Shown: piece by piece, positions 1 through 5,763 of the stretch
Layout of the letters: each line of letters starts with the position of its first letter
Numbering within the stretch: position 1 is the first letter of the stretch
NCBI GenBank assembly: GCA_036494675.1
Contig: DASXOA010000108.1
Span: 1-6,073 of the forward strand
Source: Rugosimonospora sp036494675
GTDB taxonomy: Bacteria; Actinomycetota; Actinomycetes; Mycobacteriales; Micromonosporaceae
Reading direction: 5' to 3'
Length of the DNA stretch: 6,073 nucleotides
Program-made: the position numbers and the translations under genes
The notes under the pieces: generated by a model
Seen by the model: only the letters and a program-made list of their open reading frames with translations
What the model was told of the DNA's origin: nothing
Databases searched by the model: none

Positions 1-1
1 C

Positions 2-1903
2 CCGGCGGTGGTCAGCGCGGCGACGCTGCTGAACACCGACTCCTCGCTGGTCTCCCAGCTGCGAACGGCCGAGAACCAGATCGAGCCTTACGCCCGGGTC
101 AGCCAGTCGAACCTGTCTCAGCTGCTCAACTCGCAGCCGACCTCCGCGTCGGCGGCCGCCAGTGCCGACGCCGGGGGCAGCGACGCGATCGGCGACTCCT
201 ACCAGCCCTCGGCGACGATACGCAACGACGAGAACATCGGCCTTGAGCCGGTGTGGCCGTACGGGGTGATCGGTGACAGCACGACGGTGAACGGGGATAA
301 CCTGACCGCGCTGGCCGACCGGACCTACAACTCCCGGCCGACTAATGACGGCAACGACTGGAGTTACGACGCGGTCGACGCGGCCCGCCTCGACATGGGC
401 TCCCAGGTCTCCACCGACCTTGTCAACAACACCGAGAAGTACCAGGCCTACATCTCGGGCCTGGCCGAGTTCGACGGCACTCCCGACGAGCCGTACATCG
501 AGCAGGCCTCGAACGTCGCCACCGCGATGGATGAGGCGCTGGCCACCGACTACGACGGGACGCTGCGGTTTGCCCCGGCATGGCCGTCGGGCTGGAACGG
601 CTCGGGCACCGTGTATATCCAGGGCGGGTCCAAGGTGGACGTGCAGGTGGAGGGCGGCACCATCGCCACGGCCGCGATCCAGGCCGGCACCACGCAGACG
701 ATGACCGTGCGCAACCCGTGGCCCGGCCAGCAAGCCGAGGTGGTCAATGGTTCCAGCGGCGCCGTCGTGGTGAGTGCCACCACCGCGTCGACGTTCAGCG
801 TGCCGGTGACGGCCGGTTCCTCCTATTTGGTCGAACAGCCGTCGTCACTGACCACGTCGCTGCCGTTCGCACAGGTCACCGGGTCCCAGGCAACCACGGC
901 CAAGCACCTGGGCAGCGTGTCGATCGGCCTGAACGGCAACGCACCCCCGCCGGCTGAGGGGCCGTATGGCGGGACTCCCGCGGCGGTGCCAGGGACGGTG
1001 CAGGCGGCGAACTATGACACCGGCGGGCAGGGCACGGCGTACAACGTCACCTCGGTCAACGGCAACGGCACCGCCTACCGCTCCGACGGGGTGGACCTGG
1101 AGTCCTGCACGGACACCGGGTCGGCCGGGTGCGGGTACGACCTGGGCTGGACCGCGACCGGGCAGTGGTTCAGGTACACCGTCAACGTCGCGACCGCCGG
1201 GACCTACACGGTCAGCCTCCGGCTGGCCTCGCCGAGCGGGGTGACCGACGGCCTGCACATCGCCAGTTCCTCCGGCGCGAACCTGTCGGGGAACATCAAC
1301 GTCCCGAACACCGGCGGCTGGCAGACCTATACCACCGCCACCGCGACGGTCACGCTGCCGGCCGGGCAGCAGACCCTCACCGTCGCTGAGGACAACGGCG
1401 GCTGGAACATCCGCTACCTGACCTTCACCAGACCCGAGGCTCCCTACGGCGGTACCCCGGCCGCAGTCCCCGGCACGGTGCAGGCGGCGAACTATGACAC
1501 CGGCGGGCAGGGGACGGCGTACAACGTCACCTCGGTCAACGGCAACGGCACCGCCTACCGGGCCGACGGGGTGGACCTGGAGACCTGCACCGACACCGGC
1601 TGCGGGTACGACGTCGGCTGGACTGGTACCGGCCAGTGGTTCAGGTACACCGTCAACGTGGCCACGGCCCGCAGCTACACGGTGACCTTGCGGCTGGCCT
1701 CGCCAAGCGGCGTGACCGACGGACTGCACATCGCCAGTTCCTCCGGGGCCAACCTGTCCGGGAACATCAACGTCCCGAACACCGGCGGCTGGCAGACCTG
1801 GACCACGGTCACGGTGACGGTGACCCTGCCCGCGGGCCAGCAGACCTTCACCATCGACCAGGACAACGGCGGCTGGAACATCCACCAGCTCACCTTCGCC
1901 TGA
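2..1903 (+). CDS. Secreted GH95-like glycoside hydrolase with two C-terminal CBM6 modules (5' partial)
   Basis: The reading frame is open to the left edge, so the true start and the signal peptide lie outside; the GTG at 8 is not taken as a start. Numbered from that GTG, 631 residues remain. Residues 1-190 look like the end of an (alpha/alpha)6 barrel as in clan GH-L. They include a helix beginning SAATLLNTDSSLVSQLRTAE, the segment NIGLEPVWPYGVIGD, and the stretch EPYIEQASNVATAMDEALAT followed by DYDGTLRFAPAWPSGW, which resembles the 'IRIAPAWP' end of GH95-type barrels. Residues 190-310 form a beta-sandwich. Residues 319-473 and 479-631 are two CBM6-like modules (GQWFRYTVNVA, DNGGWNI). GH95 enzymes are alpha-L-fucosidases or alpha-L-galactosidases; the catalytic residues lie upstream, so the substrate is unproven. 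The two modules should anchor the enzyme to polysaccharide outside the cell. The stop is TGA at 1901. The coding call is near certain; the GH95 assignment is from recall of the family pattern. Confidence 0.85.
   Translation, partial: PAVVSAATLLNTDSSLVSQLRTAENQIEPYARVSQSNLSQLLNSQPTSASAAASADAGGSDAIGDSYQPSATIRNDENIGLEPVWPYGVIGDSTTVNGDNLTALADRTYNSRPTNDGNDWSYDAVDAARLDMGSQVSTDLVNNTEKYQAYISGLAEFDGTPDEPYIEQASNVATAMDEALATDYDGTLRFAPAWPSGWNGSGTVYIQGGSKVDVQVEGGTIATAAIQAGTTQTMTVRNPWPGQQAEVVNGSSGAVVVSATTASTFSVPVTAGSSYLVEQPSSLTTSLPFAQVTGSQATTAKHLGSVSIGLNGNAPPPAEGPYGGTPAAVPGTVQAANYDTGGQGTAYNVTSVNGNGTAYRSDGVDLESCTDTGSAGCGYDLGWTATGQWFRYTVNVATAGTYTVSLRLASPSGVTDGLHIASSSGANLSGNINVPNTGGWQTYTTATATVTLPAGQQTLTVAEDNGGWNIRYLTFTRPEAPYGGTPAAVPGTVQAANYDTGGQGTAYNVTSVNGNGTAYRADGVDLETCTDTGCGYDVGWTGTGQWFRYTVNVATARSYTVTLRLASPSGVTDGLHIASSSGANLSGNINVPNTGGWQTWTTVTVTVTLPAGQQTFTIDQDNGGWNIHQLTFA
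962..1900 (+). repeat. Tandem duplication of the CBM6-encoding segment
   Basis: Two in-frame copies encode the two binding modules (962-1426 and 1442-1900). Both open with PYGGTPAAVPGTVQAANYD. They align at an offset of 480 bp up to the cysteine pair, then 471 bp, because the second copy lacks three codons (Ser-Ala-Gly) between its two cysteines. Identity is uneven: 995-1080 and 1475-1560 differ at one base in 86 (1033 versus 1513), whereas flanking stretches differ often at third positions. That pattern fits an internal duplication later homogenised in patches by recombination. Confidence 0.9.
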
Positions 1904-1908
1904 CACCA

Positions 1909-1926
1909 GGGGGCGGTCCTGCCCTC
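1909..1926 (+). terminator. Small hairpin just after the first gene's stop
   Basis: GGGGGC (1909-1914) can pair with GCCCTC (1921-1926) with one G-T pair and a six-base loop, starting six bases after the TGA stop. There is no T-run after it. It could help end transcription in a GC-rich actinomycete, but short GC stems are common by chance here, so this is a weak call. Confidence 0.2.
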
Positions 1927-1962
1927 GGCCGGGCGGTCCACCGTCTCAACTGCCTCGCGGCC

Positions 1963-2041
1963 TTCTAGTTCACCTCGGTCCGTTCTAGTCACCTCGGTCC
2001 GTTCGGGATAATCCCAGATTTTCCGAACGGACCGAGGTGAC
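1963..2041. repeat. Three copies of a 15-bp motif: two direct, one inverted
   Basis: CACCTCGGTCCGTTC occurs at 1971-1985 and again at 1990-2004, each preceded by TTCTAGT (1963-1969 and 1983-1989), a period of 19-20 bp. The first copy has one extra T before CACC. The exact reverse complement, GAACGGACCGAGGTG, is at 2025-2039. The array sits between two convergent genes and overlaps neither. It could be part of a terminator, a REP/MITE-like repeat, the scar of an inserted element, or a protein-binding array; the sequence alone does not decide. Confidence 0.9.
1988..2041. terminator. Perfect 19-bp inverted repeat, candidate bidirectional terminator
   Basis: GTCACCTCGGTCCGTTCGG (1988-2006) is the exact reverse complement of 2023-2041, with a 16-base spacer. 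A transcript from either strand would fold into a very stable hairpin. It lies 85 bp after the stop of the first hydrolase gene and 21 bp after the TAG stop of the GH15 gene (2064-2062, minus strand), the usual place for a shared terminator of convergent genes. Neither side has a T-run, which is common for actinomycete terminators but leaves the function unproven. Confidence 0.5.
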
Positions 2042-2061
2042 CGCATGGGGTAGAGCTCGTC

Positions 2062-5000
2062 CTACGGCACGGTGACGCCCTGCAGGACGACTGGCTTGAG
2101 AGTCGGGTCGAGCTCGGTGTCCTGCGAGACGCCGGGCGGCGTGACGGTGTCCATCACCTCGGGCACCGCGCTGGTGCTCAGCGAGCAGATCGGCTCGGTG
2201 CCGCCTACCGGGCAGACTCCGAGCGTGAACGCGCCTGGATTCGTCGTGAAGGAGATGGCCTGGTCGGTGCTGAAGCCGTTCTGGCCGGTGATCGCGACGG
2301 TGAATGTCCAACCGCTCGTCGGGGTGCCGAACTCGGCTGCTGGCAGGGCGATCGTGATCGTGTTGGCGACCGTCGAGGCGACGACGGCGGTCGGGGTGCC
2401 GACCTGGCCGCCGGAGGCGTTGACCCACACGGGCGAGGCGAATCCCTGGACCTCAAGGCGCTCGCTCCAGGCGTCGGCCGGGGCGATGGTGTAGTTGCGG
2501 GTCGGGTACGCCGCCGCGGTCGAGGTGGCGGAGGCCGCGGGGTCGTGCACGTAGATGTCGAGCAGTTGCGCGCCGTCGACCGAGCCGAACGTCGGCACCA
2601 GGTTCGCGAGCGAGGTGCGCAGGTAGACCTCCGACCCCGCGGTGATCACCTGGAAGCCGGTGAGGTCCCAGGAGCCGGCGGAGTAGGACGAGGAGGTCGG
2701 GTACTGGTAGGTGCCGGGGCCGTTGTCGTCTCCGGTCGGGTCGGTCACCGACGCGGCGGTGGTTCCGCCCGACACGTCGCCGATCACCGAGGTCTGCGCG
2801 TATCCGGTGGCTCCGGCCGTCGTGGTGGCGACGGCCGTGATCACGTTGGTGCCGAAGCCGATCGCGACCGGGGCGGAGTAGGTGCCGGAGGCGCCGGCGG
2901 TCGTGCTCACCGTGGTCGCGGCGGCGCCCGTGTCGGTGTCCTGGGTCGAGACGTCCACGGTCGCGCCCGCCGCCGCCGTCCCGGTGACGGTCGTGGTGCC
3001 GCCTTCGATCGTGGCGCCGGAGGCCGGGGAGGTGATCGTCACCGGGGTGGCGGCCGGGGCGCCGTGGGTGACGTAACGCTTGGTGGTGATCGCCGGGGTG
3101 TCGGTGTCGCGGCCGGTGCCGAGGTCCACGATCAGCCGCAGTTCCTGTGCCTGGGCCCAGGTCAGCGGCGAGGCCGAGCCGGCCGCCTGCCCGTCGGTGA
3201 AGCCGATCGACGCGGTGGTCGGGTCCGACCCGTACGGAGACGCCGCCACGTCGGGGTCTTCCCACGCCTGCTCGGGCACCAGGCCCTCGCCAGAAGCCGA
3301 GTTGATCATGAAGGAGAGCAGCGCGGAGGCCTGGGACGAGTCGCCCTCGGCGATCGCGGACTCGCCGCGCTCTCCGGACAGCACCGGCCACAGGTGCCCG
3401 GTGCCGATATCGGTCGTCGGCCACGGCTCGCCCACGGTCGTGCAGGAGGTCTGGCTGGGCTGATAGCAGTCACCGTAGCCGTCGGCGCTGCCGTCCGCGG
3501 CGTTGGTGCCATAGCGGTAGTAGCCCGTGCCGGACGGGGTCTTGACCGAGATGGTGTTGTCGAGGACGGACAGCGAGTTCTTGACCACCGGGGCGCTCGG
3601 GGACAGCTCGCCCAGCCGCACCAGCTCTTGGAACCCGCCGTCGATCACGGTGTCCTGCGCGACCGTCGGGCCGCCGTTGCTCAGGTTGTAGGTCGTCGCC
3701 GCGTTCGGGTCGCCGGTCTTGGACAGCCTGATGAAGTAGGGAGAGGAGCTGTCGGGTCCGGTCGAGGTGACCGTCCAGCTCTTCACGTTGCGCTGGAAGT
3801 CGTCCGCGGTGGCCTGGTAGACGGCGGCGTCGGCGGCGTCGTGGTGCTCGGCCGCGATGGCGGCGGCGGCGGTCAGGCCGGCGATCTCGGCGGCGATCGT
3901 CGAGGGTGAGTACCCGGACTGCTCCTCCCACCGCTCCACGCCGAACGACGGGCCGTGCGCGACCAGGAAGTCCGCGGCCGGCTTGATGTGCTGCGTCCAC
4001 AGCGTGTCGTCACCGCCGAGCCCGGACAGGTAGGCCATCAGGATCGGGTCGGCGGTCTCGTCCAGCTGGTCGCCGCCGGTGTCCGGCGCGGCCTTGCCGT
4101 TGAGCAGCGAGTTGCGCGGGATCTCGCCGGTCGGCAGCTGCTGGTCGTCGAGCAGGAACTTGGCCTGGGCGCGGGCCGTGGCCAGGTCGCCGTCGGCTAG
4201 GAAGCCGGTGAAGGCCTCGTAGGCGTCGCGGGCGAAGACCTCCCGGTAGGAGCCGTAGTAGACCGGCTTGCCGTTGACGTTATCGCCCGCGTTGATCGCC
4301 TGGCCCCAGGGGGAGGCGAGCGAGGCGACCACCGCGCCTGGGAACGTCTTGTCCTCGCTGGCCTTCAGCACGTTCGCGTCGAGGGAGTAGGTCTTGCTAA
4401 TCGTCTGCACTGACTGCCCAGGAACCGAGCGCGGCGGCCGGCTGAGCGTCCGGTCGTAGGCGTTCCAGGTGTTCGCGTAGGCCAGCGCGGTGCGGGGGAA
4501 GGGCGCGCGCAGCGAGGCGGTGGCCGTGCTGACGGCCTGCTGCTGTGAACGGCCGAACCCGAGGGCGAGGGTGAACACCCCGCTGGATCCCCGCTGCGGG
4601 GTCACGTTCTCGGTGGCCACGATGTGCCCGTCGGCGGCCGACGTCGCCGGCGTCAAGGCGTGCGCGGCATCGAGCTGGGTCAGCCCGTCGCTCGCGGTGC
4701 CCTCGTAGCCGACGGAGGCTGCGCCCGCGGAGGTGGCGGTCATCGCCATGTAGGTCGGCACCGCGTACGTGCGGTTGGCCGCCTCGGTGGTGGTGTTCGT
4801 GCTGTAGACGACCGGGACGCCGGTGCTCGCGTCGATGCCGCCGGTGTTGCCGCCGGCGTTCTGCGTCCCGCCGCCCCCGTCGCCGTTCACGTGCGCGTCA
4901 AGCCGCGCGTAAATCCGCAGCGCGCCGACATTGGTGCCGCTGCCCTTGGCCGGCTCGATCCTGGTGTTCATCAGCACCGTGTCGCGCTGCGGATCGGTGA

Positions 5001-5427
5001 TGTAGGTGGTGACCAGCTCGTAGCCGTGCTTGGCGTCGGTCGACGTGATCGTGCACGCCGTGCCGGTCGGATCGGCCCGCACGGTGTAGGTCATATCGCG
5101 GGTCTGCAGGTCGGTGAAGGTCGAGCCGTCGGTGACGACGTACTGCAGCGTCTCGACGTTCGTGTTGTCGACGGTGGGCTCGTAAACGTCAGAGAGGACG
5201 CCGTCGGCGACCGTGTACCAGACCTTCGAGGTGGTGTTCTCGGCGGTGCCAAGGCAGTCCTTGCGCGCGAGATCGAAGTAGGAGGCCGCACCCGGGCCGC
5301 CGGTGGCGGCGGTGCCCGTGAGGACCGGAGCGGCCGAGGCCGACTGGAGTTGGAGCGCGCCGCATAGCAGGGTAAGGGCGGCGGCAGCCGTCGCCAATGC
5401 GGCCGGGCGGCTCGAGGATCGCTTCAT
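2062..5427 (-). CDS. Secreted GH15 glucodextranase / glucoamylase, four-domain
   Basis: This 1121-residue exo-acting alpha-glucosidase should release beta-glucose from non-reducing ends of dextran (glucodextranase, EC 3.2.1.70) or starch (glucoamylase, EC 3.2.1.3). The ATG at 5427 was chosen because GTGAGG lies six bases before it and a Sec signal peptide follows (MKRSSSRPAALATAAAALTL, cleavage near residue 32-33). The frame continues upstream to a TTG at 5556, but that adds 43 Arg/Pro-rich residues in front of the signal peptide. Approximate domains: N domain (34-310, GAASYFDLARKDCLGTAENT), GH15 barrel (315-770), Ig-like domain B (792-880, VTITSPASGATIEGG), and glucodextranase C domain (887-1121, DPTGDDNGPGTYQYPT). 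The expected general acid is Glu501 in RWEEQSGYSPST and the base Glu719 in GLVPEQAWED. The order matches Arthrobacter globiformis glucodextranase. No frameshift, gap or TTA codon was seen. The neighbours are convergent on one side and divergent on the other, so it is probably monocistronic. Choosing between dextran and starch needs assay. Confidence 0.93.
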   Translation of the reverse strand: MKRSSSRPAALATAAAALTLLCGALQLQSASAAPVLTGTAATGGPGAASYFDLARKDCLGTAENTTSKVWYTVADGVLSDVYEPTVDNTNVETLQYVVTDGSTFTDLQTRDMTYTVRADPTGTACTITSTDAKHGYELVTTYITDPQRDTVLMNTRIEPAKGSGTNVGALRIYARLDAHVNGDGGGGTQNAGGNTGGIDASTGVPVVYSTNTTTEAANRTYAVPTYMAMTATSAGAASVGYEGTASDGLTQLDAAHALTPATSAADGHIVATENVTPQRGSSGVFTLALGFGRSQQQAVSTATASLRAPFPRTALAYANTWNAYDRTLSRPPRSVPGQSVQTISKTYSLDANVLKASEDKTFPGAVVASLASPWGQAINAGDNVNGKPVYYGSYREVFARDAYEAFTGFLADGDLATARAQAKFLLDDQQLPTGEIPRNSLLNGKAAPDTGGDQLDETADPILMAYLSGLGGDDTLWTQHIKPAADFLVAHGPSFGVERWEEQSGYSPSTIAAEIAGLTAAAAIAAEHHDAADAAVYQATADDFQRNVKSWTVTSTGPDSSSPYFIRLSKTGDPNAATTYNLSNGGPTVAQDTVIDGGFQELVRLGELSPSAPVVKNSLSVLDNTISVKTPSGTGYYRYGTNAADGSADGYGDCYQPSQTSCTTVGEPWPTTDIGTGHLWPVLSGERGESAIAEGDSSQASALLSFMINSASGEGLVPEQAWEDPDVAASPYGSDPTTASIGFTDGQAAGSASPLTWAQAQELRLIVDLGTGRDTDTPAITTKRYVTHGAPAATPVTITSPASGATIEGGTTTVTGTAAAGATVDVSTQDTDTGAAATTVSTTAGASGTYSAPVAIGFGTNVITAVATTTAGATGYAQTSVIGDVSGGTTAASVTDPTGDDNGPGTYQYPTSSSYSAGSWDLTGFQVITAGSEVYLRTSLANLVPTFGSVDGAQLLDIYVHDPAASATSTAAAYPTRNYTIAPADAWSERLEVQGFASPVWVNASGGQVGTPTAVVASTVANTITIALPAAEFGTPTSGWTFTVAITGQNGFSTDQAISFTTNPGAFTLGVCPVGGTEPICSLSTSAVPEVMDTVTPPGVSQDTELDPTLKPVVLQGVTVP

Positions 5428-5433
5428 CGGGAA

Positions 5434-5439
5434 CCTCAC
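5434..5439 (-). promoter_or_regulatory. Ribosome binding site deciding the GH15 start
   Basis: On the minus strand this reads GTGAGG. The GAGG core (5437-5434) lies six bases before the ATG at 5427, standard spacing. No similar site precedes the upstream TTG at 5556. This supports the shorter start with the signal peptide at the N-terminus. Confidence 0.75.
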
Positions 5440-5485
5440 GGTGTCTGCGGGGGGGTGAGCGCCGCCGGCCGGCTGCGCCTGAACG

Positions 5486-5499
5486 CGGAAACGGTTCGG
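5486..5499. promoter_or_regulatory. LacI-family-like operator candidate for the GH15 gene
   Basis: CGGAAACGGTTCGG centres on a CG step with GAAA on one side and GTTC (GAAC in reverse) on the other, an imperfect dyad of the type bound by LacI-family sugar repressors. It lies about 60-70 bp before the GH15 start codon. Sugar-responsive LacI regulators commonly control actinomycete glycosidase genes. No regulator gene is in the window, so this is inferred from pattern only. Confidence 0.35.
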
Positions 5500-5550
5500 A
5501 CACGGTCTGCGTACGGGTCTGCGTGAACGATGCCTGAGCGAGCCCGGTGC

Positions 5551-5556
5551 CGTCAA
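5551..5556 (-). promoter_or_regulatory. Possible -35 box of the GH15 promoter
   Basis: The minus strand reads TTGACG here, close to the TTGACA consensus for the housekeeping sigma factor. At 17-18 bp spacing the bases are GCATCG/CATCGT, a poor -10 match. If real, transcription would start roughly 90-100 bp before the ATG, and the LacI-like site would lie downstream of the start, a place where a repressor can block. Confidence 0.2.
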
Positions 5557-5658
5557 TACTTTCGCGGTTCACGCCGGCAAACCGCAGGGGTTGAAACTGC
5601 TGCCTGCTCTGGCGTGCTCCAGCAGGGGGAGCCGGCCGGGTGGTCCTGGCCGCGGAAA

Positions 5659-5675
5659 TCAGTAGGGACTACTGA
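5659..5675. promoter_or_regulatory. 17-bp dyad, operator candidate for the SDR gene
   Basis: TCAGTAGGGACTACTGA has perfect 7-bp arms (TCAGTAG / CTACTGA) around a three-base centre. Its relatively AT-containing arms stand out from the GC-rich surroundings. It lies 88 bp before the SDR start codon, where a TetR-, GntR- or MarR-type dimer could bind. No regulator gene is visible, so the protein that binds is unknown. Confidence 0.45.
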
Positions 5676-5750
5676 GGACTGCCCTGGCTGCGCTGTGGCC
5701 GACTGTAGCTGAGCAGAGAAACACGAACGGAGACACACGAGCAAGGAAGC

Positions 5751-5757
5751 AGAGGGA
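5751..5757 (+). promoter_or_regulatory. Ribosome binding site of the SDR gene
   Basis: AGAGGGA lies six bases before the ATG at 5764, a good match to the anti-Shine-Dalgarno sequence at normal spacing. A second purine site, AAGGA (5743-5747), is farther upstream. Confidence 0.75.
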
Positions 5758-5763
5758 ACAGCA

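Larger units (their letters stand above)
5428..5763. promoter_or_regulatory. Divergent intergenic region between the GH15 and SDR genes
   Basis: These 336 bp must hold promoters for both divergent genes. I see no gene in it: the ATG frame at 5530-5712 has no ribosome site and an unremarkable product. On the GH15 side are a LacI-like half-symmetric site (5486-5499) and a possible minus-strand -35 box TTGACG (5556-5551), without a convincing -10 box. On the SDR side are a 17-bp dyad (5659-5675) and a T-free leader (5711-5764). A bulged stem, CCTGCT-CT-GG with CCAGCAGG (5603-5626), and the palindrome GCCGGCCGGC (5464-5473) are also present but could be chance in GC-rich DNA. Confidence 0.7.

Noticed and set aside
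845..1906. Long minus-strand open frame opposite the CBM6 region
   Set aside because: It is a shadow of the plus-strand gene: Gly/Val/Arg/Pro-rich, no recognisable domain, repeating because the CBM DNA repeats.
1963..2041. CRISPR array or complete insertion sequence at the triple motif
   Set aside because: The direct copies are only 19 bp apart with no spacer-length unique sequence, one copy is inverted, and no transposase is nearby.
2545..3909. Long plus-strand open frame opposite the GH15 gene
   Set aside because: Composition is Arg/Gly/Val-rich with no domain, as expected for antisense of GC-rich coding DNA; the minus-strand GH15 reading is unambiguous.
5411..5427. Lipoprotein signal (LLC in the GH15 signal peptide)
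   Set aside because: Residues before the Cys (Leu-Thr-Leu-Leu) do not fit the lipobox, which needs a small residue at -1, and an Ala-x-Ala signal peptidase I site follows.
5449..5455. Run of seven G's upstream of the GH15 start as a phase-variable tract
   Set aside because: Seven is short for slippage control and it sits in the untranslated leader of a very GC-rich genome.
5428..5556. N-terminal extension of the GH15 protein from a TTG at 5556
   Set aside because: It would put 43 Arg/Pro-rich residues before a clear signal peptide, lacks a ribosome site, and would cover the probable promoter elements.
5530..5712. Possible 60-residue protein in the divergent intergenic region
   Set aside because: There is no ribosome site, no similarity I recognise, and it overlaps the likely promoter regions of both neighbours.
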